Shown: in pieces, positions 17,601 through 25,485 of the stretch
Layout of the letters: every line of letters starts with the position of its first letter
Numbering within the stretch: the first letter of the stretch is position 1
Assembly (NCBI GenBank): GCA_035913415.1
Contig: JAMIIV010000004.1
Span: 1-64,000 of the forward strand
Reading direction: 5' to 3'
Length of the DNA stretch: 64,000 bases
Origin: UBA5070 sp035913415
GTDB taxonomy: Bacteria; Fibrobacterota; Fibrobacteria; UBA5070
Made by a program: the position numbers and the translations under genes
Notes under the pieces: model-generated
The model's input: the letters and a program-made list of their open reading frames with translations, nothing else
What the model was told of the DNA's origin: nothing
Databases searched by the model: none

Positions 17601-18620
17601 CTGTGCATTCACCAGGAACAGGGTGACCAACCGATCGCCATTGGCATTCTTGGCCCGGATGGAGCCCTGCACGCGCACTTCGGGAAATTTGTTGTCGGGA
17701 GCCTGATGCGGAATCACGCCTTCGGTCAGAGGCAGCACGATCTTGCCGCCACAGGGAATGCGTTGCCAGACCTTGGCCTTGGTCTGCAACTCGGCACCGG
17801 ATTCCTTATCCTTGCGGGTGCGGAATACCTCGTGCTCGTCACTACGCTCATACCGGCCCCAGCGCGCTTCGATCTCGATCCGGACGGCATCACCATCCAC
17901 GCAGAAGGTCATGCCGAGGCTGCTGGGCACCAGAGACTGGTTGCTGGCGGCATCGATCTCGTCAGCCGAATCCGATTCCGGCTCCACACGCCCGGTGGCC
18001 GTTCCAAACTCCGCACCAGGCTCGTGACGTCCGGGAGCATTGGCTTCCGTGGGCTTTTCCGTATCGTCATTGGCCAGTGGCCCGTCCAGCCCCTCAATGC
18101 CGCCCTGCGTGGCCTCGCGCGGGGCCAGTTTGCCAACCAGGTAGCGATCCCGCACACCCATGTCGACGATGCGTTCACGGGGGCCGCCAGCGGGGCCGAG
18201 CAAGTCGTCCATCACGGCCAGTTGCAACAATTCGCGAATATAGGCCTGGTCCTCTATGGTCGGCACTTGGTCGATCGTCTTGTGCAACGCCTTGGGGAGC
18301 GACTCCAGGAAGTCTGTCCATTGAATGCGGCGAACGCTGCCAGACGAAGGCGGGGTGAGCGAAGTTAGGCCAATCGAAACCGGCGAACCGACCAACAGCA
18401 TGCGATCGAAGTAGATCGTGGTTGTTTCCAAATCAGACCGAACCCGCAGTACCCGCCCGACACGAGTGATGTGACTGGCGGCATCTAGGATCAAGACCCA
18501 ATCGTTCTCTGCGATGGCTTGCACTGAGTGCTCGCCGTTCAGTTGCAGCGTGTAGAGCGCAAGCATGAGATCGGCAGCAAGGCCATGATCAATGGCAACC
18601 CATGCGTTGGGTGTTGTCAT
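14637..18620 (-). CDS. drmA: DISARM helicase DrmA
   Basis: This protein of about 1327 residues is an SF2-type helicase. Walker A (WFPTGGGKTEAYLG) is near residue 608, the Walker B equivalent (IIQDEFHLISG) near 866, motif III (ASTATVRKA) near 905, and motif VI-like TSRVGRSFPG near 1126. A cysteine cluster (SCPWCGSE) lies near 731. The N-terminal 550 residues are unassigned. This matches DrmA, the translocase of the DISARM core. I prefer the ATG at 18620, which has a GAGG-type site upstream, over the GTG at 18641. It overlaps drmB by 4 bases. Confidence 0.9.
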   Translation of the reverse strand: MTTPNAWVAIDHGLAADLMLALYTLQLNGEHSVQAIAENDWVLILDAASHITRVGRVLRVRSDLETTTIYFDRMLLVGSPVSIGLTSLTPPSSGSVRRIQWTDFLESLPKALHKTIDQVPTIEDQAYIRELLQLAVMDDLLGPAGGPRERIVDMGVRDRYLVGKLAPREATQGGIEGLDGPLANDDTEKPTEANAPGRHEPGAEFGTATGRVEPESDSADEIDAASNQSLVPSSLGMTFCVDGDAVRIEIEARWGRYERSDEHEVFRTRKDKESGAELQTKAKVWQRIPCGGKIVLPLTEGVIPHQAPDNKFPEVRVQGSIRAKNANGDRLVTLFLVNAQEEPGTNRDTAWVFQPELIVRSEKDAVKRAIFRRRPVLAADGTDPEREALEMIYRNRVELAVGHGVAVHAETADDVTLATEVRTTVMPQYEVQITETPGLDPNDRPAMREMVSSGLLDMQRLASLEIAPLVDALSMLTKDYSSWIDEQRARVGTEVAGYDTQSQQAMDRCQEIHTRLQQGINTLKGNENALAAFRFANRAMATQRVRSQYALAMRRGEDVTIDKFDVLKNRSWRPFQLAFLLLSIPSLADPSHPDRVEPVEAYADLLWFPTGGGKTEAYLGVAAFTMAIRRMQGNLGGFDSSRGLAVIMRYTLRLLTLQQFQRATALICAMEVLRRKALDKGDKSLGTEPFTIGLWVGNKVTPGTTEDSHRAIEDVRNPGKYNAGAASPAQLTSCPWCGSEIAPGRDVEVDKISDRTFVFCGDKKGHCDFSKGKSSKLPHPGIPALVVDEEIYHRPPTMMIATVDKFAMMAWRGQVRTLFGRVGQECERHGLLWQGADCNGNHQAGKGFPSSKVKAINPIRPPDLIIQDEFHLISGPLGTMVGLYETAVDELCGWTLNGKTVKPKIIASTATVRKAKEQVNNVFMRRVSVFPPHGLDVEDNFFSVQRPINDKPGRRYLGVCSPGSSRPAMLIRVYTAFLTAAQELFDHFGEPADPYMTMVGYFNSLRELGGMKRLAEDDVQTRSYRVQMSMVERPALAQRSIGNIRELTSRVSSQDIPKYLDNLEVKFKSEFDPATGKYVTRWQVGDTRAIDVVLATNMLSVGVDVNRLGLMAVNGQPKGTAEYIQATSRVGRSFPGLVCTVLTWARPRDLSHYETFEHYHATFYKHVEAQSVTPFSPRAMDRGLTGSLLSLMRLENDEFSPNEGAGQLTMSNQAEIVDAIKVLATRAGNVAEDNSRKQLAETELKERADEWAKEVSKGGRILAYEKRGHEKDRTVALIKSPGLQAWDNWTVPMSMREVEPGVRLIMNTGHITDDHDWKPRPATKDED

Positions 18621-18644
18621 GTTCCGGAACCTCGTATCCACGGA

Positions 18645-19640
18645 TTAAAGTTCAACCCGCGAGAAATGCGGGTAGATGCGGTAGAACTTCTTGAAGACAT
18701 CGAATGGGTTCTCGCCCATGTCCGTCTTCGGCAGCTCGAAGCCCATCATTGTCTTGGCATCAACGTTCGATTCCATCGTCAGCCGCTCTAGAGTGGAAAG
18801 CGCGGGAAGATCGAGGCGATGCGGAGCATCAATCGTCGCGTAAAATTCCCAACCCTTCACTAGCTCTTCCACGGTCTTGTCGCTGTTCTCGCAAATGACG
18901 AGTGCAGCAGTCACCATCGCCTGGCCATCTGCATAGTGTGTGGCGAGTGCCCAGACGATCCGACGATCCCGAAAACTGAGCACCTCCTTTTCGACAGCCA
19001 GCTTGAGTGCGCGAAGCAAACTCGTGCCGAAAGTCTTGAAGTTCATTCCATCGGCAGTCAAACCGCTCGGGAAGAGAGCACCGAGTCGCTCCTTGAAGCG
19101 CGCGAGTCGCCATTCTTGGATCGTCGGCTTCTGACCTCGGCCTTCGGAGGCTTCGCCATCAGCCTCGACTGAGATGACCTTGTGCTCGGGATTTCCAAGT
19201 GAGGCTGGGTGAGCATTGAGTGTGACTCGCAATACGCTACCGATCGGAACAACCCCGATGGTGCGAGCAAATCGTTCGATTTGCGCAGTGATGCCGCTGG
19301 GCTCCGTGTAGTCGAACCAGATAATGGCTGGATCATCGAAATCGGTTTCGTCGAGGTAGTCTTCAAGACTCTTGTGGACGCAATCGATAGAAGCAACGGG
19401 GCGATTAAAGAGCTGACGCTTGTGTACCTGCTCTTCGGTCTCAAGGCAGGTCATTTTTGCGATGCCGAGCCGTCCGTGAATCATCCGGAAGTCTTCGAGG
19501 AAGGGGCCACCAAGACCGACGTAGTGATATGTTTCGAGCGCGAATCTCGGAGCCAATCGCATTAACAGCGACAAAAACAGCTCCCGATCAACGGCTTTGT
19601 TGGGCCTTAATCGATACGGAAGTGACGAGCCAGTACTCAT
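18645..19640 (-). CDS. Putative methyltransferase-like protein within the DISARM operon
   Basis: This 331-residue protein opens with YRLRPNKAVDRELFLSLL, has YHYVGLGGPFLEDF (possible nucleotide- or SAM-binding loop, about residues 39-52) and IIWFDYTEPSG near 105-115. The pattern resembles putative O-methyltransferase-like proteins of conflict systems, though the family assignment is tentative and no standard methylase catalytic motif is obvious. It sits 3 bases after the GHKL ATPase gene and just before drmA, so the two inserted genes are probably a functional pair. Neither is among the core DISARM genes. Confidence 0.6.
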   Translation of the reverse strand: MSTGSSLPYRLRPNKAVDRELFLSLLMRLAPRFALETYHYVGLGGPFLEDFRMIHGRLGIAKMTCLETEEQVHKRQLFNRPVASIDCVHKSLEDYLDETDFDDPAIIWFDYTEPSGITAQIERFARTIGVVPIGSVLRVTLNAHPASLGNPEHKVISVEADGEASEGRGQKPTIQEWRLARFKERLGALFPSGLTADGMNFKTFGTSLLRALKLAVEKEVLSFRDRRIVWALATHYADGQAMVTAALVICENSDKTVEELVKGWEFYATIDAPHRLDLPALSTLERLTMESNVDAKTMMGFELPKTDMGENPFDVFKKFYRIYPHFSRVEL

Positions 19641-19643
19641 CGT

Positions 19644-21059
19644 TCAAGCCCCTTGCTTCTTGGCCTTCGTGAGCTGCATCTCAAAGCACATTTCGCCAAC
19701 GATCCCGGACTTTACGTCTGGGTCATCGAACAGCATCTTCGAGACGAGCCGAACGTCCTCAACAGGTCGTGAAAAAACGATCTTTCGTGACGATGGTTTC
19801 TTGTCCTCAGGTTCCGGCAAAACCTTCGCCTTGTGTGGATTGTATTCGATGGCACCTGCAACTGCTCTGGTGGCACTCCGAGTGGACACAACCTCAATGG
19901 CTCGGCTCAACTGCATTGGTTTTGCGGATTCCCAATGGCTCGACTGATCGGCGCGGGGATGGTTCTTCCACTGGTTCGTGTAAGTAATCCAGATGCGCAT
20001 ACCCTCCTTCATCTTGACGAGGGACTCCAGCCATACGTTCGATGAGGTGTCGAGTGCCCGTTTTGTCGTCGTGACCGGCAACTGATGAGCATGTTTGGAG
20101 CGGAATTCAATGATACCCGTGATGATGGCGAACTGCGGGTGGTACAACGGAATGCCATCGCCCCAACCTGTCAGTCGACCTTTGTCTCCAACGATGACCG
20201 CTCGGTCGTTACAAAGAACGGTCCAGCCTGCTGTGGCAGACGAACGGTCACGTTCAAATCCCGCGTCGTCCTCTTCATCATCTCCAAGACTCTTCCCTGT
20301 ATTGAGGCCAACTGTGATTGAGACGAGCACGCCGTCAATCGTCTTCTGGTAGATGTATGGGGCTGGTCGCTTCTCGTCTTCTGAAACGAGTACCTCGACT
20401 CGGACAGATTCCACGAGTGTCCCGTTTAGTTTTACTTGCAGGCCCGATTGGATGAACATCGTGAAGTGCTCGGCGATAGCGGTGCGCACATCGTTTTCGA
20501 ACGACTCGTTGGCGAAATGCCGCGAGACGCCTTCGTAAAGATCCGCGACGTGGATCGTCGTTCCTGGCTGGTCGAGCCGTTCCTTTGCCTCAGTCGGTTC
20601 ATTGATGGGAAGCGGGTCCCAGTTCTTGGCATCAAGCCATTCTGAAGTGATCGGCACCTCAAACGTGTCTTCGCCGTTCCGCGTCCGTACCAACGCGTTT
20701 CGCCCCATCTTGAAGATCGCGCGCTTCATGCCGACGCCGTACATGCCGATGGTTTCTGCATCAGAATCGCGATCGTCATCGGGCTCACGCCCCATCTTAA
20801 ACGCGTAGTTCTTTGCAACATCACGCGGGATGCCGCCACAATTATCGGCGATTAAGAAGTGGTCTTCGGCGATTTCGATGTTCACGAAATGCTTGGCGTA
20901 ATCGACGCCATTTCCGTTGGCCAGCCGCATAGCGCCATCAAGGCAGTTGTCGAGCAGGTCGAGAATCGCGTCTGCGAGACTGATGTCGCGCGTGAGCATC
21001 GATACAAAGAACTGCTTTGTCGGGCTGGCTTGAGCAGTGTCAGTGCTTGGTCTCGTCAT
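19644..21059 (-). CDS. GHKL (MORC/Hsp90-like) ATPase within the DISARM operon
   Basis: This 471-residue protein has all GHKL ATP-binding blocks. The N-box is DAILDLLDNCLDGAMR near residues 30-45, G1 is DNCGGIP near 73-79, the lid glycines are GMYGVGMKRAIFKMG near 107-121, and GTTIHV is near 168. A second domain (about 200-340) fits an S5-like fold, ending in charged sequence. GHKL ATPases of this kind act as ATP-gated DNA clamps (MORC, MutL, topoisomerase). It lies between drmMI (76 bases upstream) and the methyltransferase-like gene, and is an unusual addition to a DISARM locus. Its base composition is lower in GC than the flanking host genes. Confidence 0.8.
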   Translation of the reverse strand: MTRPSTDTAQASPTKQFFVSMLTRDISLADAILDLLDNCLDGAMRLANGNGVDYAKHFVNIEIAEDHFLIADNCGGIPRDVAKNYAFKMGREPDDDRDSDAETIGMYGVGMKRAIFKMGRNALVRTRNGEDTFEVPITSEWLDAKNWDPLPINEPTEAKERLDQPGTTIHVADLYEGVSRHFANESFENDVRTAIAEHFTMFIQSGLQVKLNGTLVESVRVEVLVSEDEKRPAPYIYQKTIDGVLVSITVGLNTGKSLGDDEEDDAGFERDRSSATAGWTVLCNDRAVIVGDKGRLTGWGDGIPLYHPQFAIITGIIEFRSKHAHQLPVTTTKRALDTSSNVWLESLVKMKEGMRIWITYTNQWKNHPRADQSSHWESAKPMQLSRAIEVVSTRSATRAVAGAIEYNPHKAKVLPEPEDKKPSSRKIVFSRPVEDVRLVSKMLFDDPDVKSGIVGEMCFEMQLTKAKKQGA

Positions 21060-21135
21060 AGACGGGTTCTCCGTGTGCCATGTGATCTATTTGCAGCGAC
21101 GGTCAACTCGACCGTCGGCCTGACTTGGGTTCGAG

Positions 21136-24100
21136 TCATGAAGCCCCCTCAGTATGCACGCCCCGGTTGCCCGGTTGGATGCTATAACGAGCCCCACGCC
21201 TCTCACCTTTGCGTTCAACTTTGCCGCCTGCGATCAGCTCAGCGATCGCGATGATCCATTGGCCATCTGTGATACCGGTGGCAGCGAGGACGTCAGTCTT
21301 GGCGTGCCAGCCGTGGTGTACACTCAGGAAACCTAGGATCGTCACGGATGGCGTCGCATCGTTAGCAGGAGCTATAACCCCTGTCCCGAAGTCGAGCGAG
21401 GGTTGAACCGTTGCGTTCGCGCTGGTGGTGCGCCTGGTGCGCGGGGCACGGGTAGATGTGCGCGGTGTGGCGTCAGCATGCAGCCCTTGAGCGACTTCAT
21501 CTTCGTGTCGCTTTTGATTCAATTCAAGTAGTCGATTCAATAATTCAATGCGTGAATTTTCATCAAAGGCGAATCTTTCCCCCTGCGGGGTTTTGTAGAA
21601 ATCATGCGCCACATCGATATCATTCCAGCCATAGGAACAAACGATCGCACGATCCATTTCAGCCTGAAGATTACGTAGTTCCTGAATATCGGATGAACGA
21701 TCCTTTGTGTCGTGCAGCCTATTGTATGTGTCGGTTAACCCCTCTTGTCGGGAGGTCATTATGTTTCTCAGGTGCTGATGGTAAGAGCTCCCAATAACTT
21801 CTAATTTTTTACCTATTTCTGGGAGCGGGAATGTTTCAAATAGATCTGTCGGCGAATACCGCAGTAATGCCAAGTTGTAGCCGCCGTAGTGCCTCGCCCA
21901 GATCTCATGCACGCTACTGTTTAGTACTGCATACATTCCGAATGAATCGTCCGCAATAATTGACAAAGAGTGCGAAAAAATCATTTCAGTGCCAAGGACT
22001 GCAAATGCTACGTATTTGGTTGCTTGAGAGCCGACCGCAAGTACATGAGAAAGCTTCGAAATCGCTTTGTATAGAGCTGGACGTTTCTCGCCGTAGATCC
22101 ACCAGTGCTGTGGCATCGGGTCGCGAACAACAAAATTTCCATCTTCACCAACCCTAGTTCTCTCTGGCTTCACTCGCTCTTCAATAATTGCAAGACAGTC
22201 TGGAAAATCGGCAGCTACTGGGCCTCTATAGTTGTGGGGCGCAGAATTTCTATCCAAAGGCCAATCAAAAAAACGAATAGCAGATGCGGCTGATGAGTGT
22301 TCTGGATGCCCGTTGACATCTTTTGTAGTGACGTAAGGAAAAATAACGGATTCGTTTTTCGGATCATTTTCTATTAGTTCAGCCGCTTCTTCAGGAGTGA
22401 TGACAAACCCATTTCCGTAGACTTTTACGCCATTAAATGATTTGCCTTGATTTTGTTTTAGTCGTTTTGGCGGTCCCGTCACCCGCTGCTTCTCTGTGAG
22501 CATTGGAGTGATGCCCTGAACGATTTTCCCATCCAATAAGATTTCACTATTCCATGCACCGTGACGCAACCACAACAGGTTATAGGTAACACTCGCAGTC
22601 CCAGGCCACCGCGCACGACTAGTAGCCCGAACAATGTTCCAACCGAGATTTCGTAGCTGTTCGAGACCTACAGTACGCGTGTCACCCTCAGATACTGCAC
22701 TGGTTACAACAAAGCCATATCCCCCTATTGACGAGACTAAATTTGACGCTCTCAGCAAAAAGTAGGCGCACAGATCCGCAAGGCCTGTGACGCCATTTGC
22801 GATGCTTGCTACCAAATAATCTCTATAAGCGGTGCCAAATGTGCCGGTTAGCTTTGGGCCGCCTAAATATGGCGGGTTTCCAACTTGCGCATCAAAGCCG
22901 CCAGCCAGAAACACCTCAGGGAACTCCAATGGCCAATGGAAAGGTTGACGGGCTGACTTGTCGGCAGGTAGATCGGTCGAGAGCGTGAGAAGGGATCGTC
23001 TGCGAATGGCATCAAGTGCGTCTGGAATGCCGTCAACTGCTTGGCCCGCCAGAATCGCAAGAGATGCAAGCTCAGTTTCAATGGCAGAAGTATTGAGTCG
23101 TGAGGCGAATACATCGCCAATAAACGCATCAGCGATGCTTTCCGACACTTCGAGCTTGCGGCGCGCATCGGCGTCTAGATGCGCCATGGCCTCCACATCC
23201 CGGCTATCGCGGATGGGCATTGCGCGTAGCTGCAGTCGCAGTCCAATGGCCTCACGCACGGCCTGTTCGATGTTCTGGCCGAACAGGCGGAGTTGACCTT
23301 TGCCTGTAGGGTTAACCGAAAGTTGGGTGAGTTGATCCAATCGGTGTATACCGAGCAGGCTGTCGCCACAGCGCAGGTTGTGGTTGAGGAAGCCAAAGGG
23401 ACGCCCCTTGGCCAGTGTCACCAGCCAGATGGACAGCTTGGCCAGTTCGACGGCCAGTGGATTTAAGTCGACGCCGTACAGGCAACGTTCGGCGATGAGG
23501 CGGCGCGCGATCACGGTGCGTGCTTCGCTGTCGCGGGGCAGAGGTTCCGTGGCTACTCCGGCATCTAGAACTTCACCATCCACACTCACGGTTTGGCCTG
23601 AGGCCTCGACCTGAGACCAAGCGTAGACGAGGCGATCCGATAACCAGCGGCAGGCCTGCACCAAGAATGCGCCCGAGCCCATTGCGGGGTCGCAGATCTT
23701 GAGTTCGAGCAGTTCGGCGGGCGATTTCAGTGCCCAGCGATCGCGCGGTATTCCTTCTGCCGGGCCGAAATAGGCCACAGGCGTGAGCGTCTCAGCGACG
23801 ATCGCTTCGGTCAGCGATTTCGGGGTGTAGTGGGTGCCGGTTTCGCGTCGGTCAGAACCGGTGGTGACAATGAAGGCGCCAGCGGGATAGACCAGCGGAT
23901 AGCCCCACGGGTCGGTCCGCAGCAGATGGGCATAGGGTTTGACGCGGTCGCGTAGCTTGATGTCGCCCTGACAAGCAGTCAGCAGGCGATCGGCCATGGT
24001 GTCGTCGACTGGCTTAACCAGATCGTTGCGCACGCGGCTGGCCGAACTGCCGGAGCGTTCTTGCAGCACCTCGGCCAATCGCGCCACACCGTCTAAGCGA

Positions 24101-25485
24101 GCCGAATCCAGCTCGGCCAGCTTGATCCACGGGGCCTTGGCACTCTTGGTTGCATCCAGTTCCAGCGTGACCTCATCGGTGCGCTTGACCGTACGTTCGA
24201 GCAGACCCTCGTACACGTAGCCGATCTGTTCGACATCCAGCGCGCGATAGGACAGCGTGCGGCCTTGGAGCTGCTGGATGGCTTCCAGCAACAGCAGCAC
24301 GGTGCGGTTATCGATGGGCAGTGGCTTGGTGGCATCACTGCGCCAGCTGGAGCCCTTGGCCCGACCTTCGAGGAAGGGGAAGCGATCAGGATCAAACAGC
24401 GAGCCACCCAGCGCTGGGAGACGCAGACTTTCGTATTCAATGCCGCCGAACACCGCACGGAAGATCGCCAGCAAGCGCGACCACGCGTCCCAGCGGCGCT
24501 CAAGGATTTCTTCGGATTCCTTACGCAATTGCATGCGCAATGTGGAGAGCGCGTAGTTGGCCTCGTAGCGTTCGTCGCCCATCAGGAGCAGGCCACGCTC
24601 CTCGGCGGAGAGCAGGAACACCAAACGCATCATCACGGTGAGCGCGGCCTCATACAGCTCGGATTCCTTGACGTCGTGCAGCAGCTCACGGTTGCGATCT
24701 TGATCGGCCTTGTCAAGCGTTTGGATCAACACTTCGACGGCGCGGCGCACTTGTTCACCGAGCGCATCAGTGACTTCGTCCTGGAACTTAAGGGAACTAT
24801 CGAACAGTGCGGGCAGTTGTTCGGATTCATCGACAAAGAAACGGCGAATGCCGAGCAAGTGCACGAAGGCCTGCAGCGTGATGGGCTCTTGGCTCCAGAT
24901 GCGGGCATACCAACTGGCAATGCTGGTAACGGCACCGACCGGGGCATCCACCAGCATCCAGTGCTCGCCGTTGGTCACCAGCCCAAGGCGGCAACCTAGT
25001 GAGCGGCACAACTGCACCATGCGATCAGCGGGCGTGGCGGCCCAGCCACCTTGCTTCAGGTTGACATTGAGATCGATATCCTGCGCATAGAACTGGACCA
25101 ACAGCAGTGGTTTGTTGGCGCGCTGCTCATCGATCACCGCAAGATCAGGCGACAGCGTCACACTGTGTTCTGGCAAGCTGGCTTGGAGGTTGGCAGCACA
25201 CCAGTCGGTATGCTTGAGTACATCGCCTTTGCCGTCTTCATCGAGTTCGAGACCGCGCGACAGCACCTCGTCGATCCATGCCGTATGCAACTCGGCGAAC
25301 TGTGCATCTTCCAGCTCCAGCGCTTCGCGCCATTCCTCATAGGCTTGGCGCAGACGTTTGCGCTTGGTGCCATCGAGTTCTTCCAGCCCTTGCGGAAAGG
25401 CTTCCTTCAGAACGGGAACGGCGAGGAAAGGGCCGGAGATCTCGATCAGAGACAGCCAATCGTCATGCACGCTGGGCGCACTCAT
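21136..25485 (-). CDS. drmMI: DISARM adenine methyltransferase DrmMI
   Basis: This 1449-residue protein resembles the large Eco57I/PglX-like N6-adenine methylases. It has a long N-terminal region, motif I DPAMGSGAFLVQA near residue 598 and the catalytic motif IV NPPYLGG near 869, followed by a target-recognition region and a winged-helix-like tail. In DISARM class 1 it marks host DNA so that the system attacks only unmodified DNA. The start overlaps the drmD stop by four bases. The stretch 21,520-22,800, which encodes the catalytic-to-recognition half, is clearly more AT-rich than the rest of the gene, which suggests an exchanged recognition module. The PglX of BREX is the alternative, but drmA, drmB, drmC and drmD decide it. 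Confidence 0.88.
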   Translation of the reverse strand: MSAPSVHDDWLSLIEISGPFLAVPVLKEAFPQGLEELDGTKRKRLRQAYEEWREALELEDAQFAELHTAWIDEVLSRGLELDEDGKGDVLKHTDWCAANLQASLPEHSVTLSPDLAVIDEQRANKPLLLVQFYAQDIDLNVNLKQGGWAATPADRMVQLCRSLGCRLGLVTNGEHWMLVDAPVGAVTSIASWYARIWSQEPITLQAFVHLLGIRRFFVDESEQLPALFDSSLKFQDEVTDALGEQVRRAVEVLIQTLDKADQDRNRELLHDVKESELYEAALTVMMRLVFLLSAEERGLLLMGDERYEANYALSTLRMQLRKESEEILERRWDAWSRLLAIFRAVFGGIEYESLRLPALGGSLFDPDRFPFLEGRAKGSSWRSDATKPLPIDNRTVLLLLEAIQQLQGRTLSYRALDVEQIGYVYEGLLERTVKRTDEVTLELDATKSAKAPWIKLAELDSARLDGVARLAEVLQERSGSSASRVRNDLVKPVDDTMADRLLTACQGDIKLRDRVKPYAHLLRTDPWGYPLVYPAGAFIVTTGSDRRETGTHYTPKSLTEAIVAETLTPVAYFGPAEGIPRDRWALKSPAELLELKICDPAMGSGAFLVQACRWLSDRLVYAWSQVEASGQTVSVDGEVLDAGVATEPLPRDSEARTVIARRLIAERCLYGVDLNPLAVELAKLSIWLVTLAKGRPFGFLNHNLRCGDSLLGIHRLDQLTQLSVNPTGKGQLRLFGQNIEQAVREAIGLRLQLRAMPIRDSRDVEAMAHLDADARRKLEVSESIADAFIGDVFASRLNTSAIETELASLAILAGQAVDGIPDALDAIRRRSLLTLSTDLPADKSARQPFHWPLEFPEVFLAGGFDAQVGNPPYLGGPKLTGTFGTAYRDYLVASIANGVTGLADLCAYFLLRASNLVSSIGGYGFVVTSAVSEGDTRTVGLEQLRNLGWNIVRATSRARWPGTASVTYNLLWLRHGAWNSEILLDGKIVQGITPMLTEKQRVTGPPKRLKQNQGKSFNGVKVYGNGFVITPEEAAELIENDPKNESVIFPYVTTKDVNGHPEHSSAASAIRFFDWPLDRNSAPHNYRGPVAADFPDCLAIIEERVKPERTRVGEDGNFVVRDPMPQHWWIYGEKRPALYKAISKLSHVLAVGSQATKYVAFAVLGTEMIFSHSLSIIADDSFGMYAVLNSSVHEIWARHYGGYNLALLRYSPTDLFETFPLPEIGKKLEVIGSSYHQHLRNIMTSRQEGLTDTYNRLHDTKDRSSDIQELRNLQAEMDRAIVCSYGWNDIDVAHDFYKTPQGERFAFDENSRIELLNRLLELNQKRHEDEVAQGLHADATPRTSTRAPRTRRTTSANATVQPSLDFGTGVIAPANDATPSVTILGFLSVHHGWHAKTDVLAATGITDGQWIIAIAELIAGGKVERKGERRGARYSIQPGNRGVHTEGAS

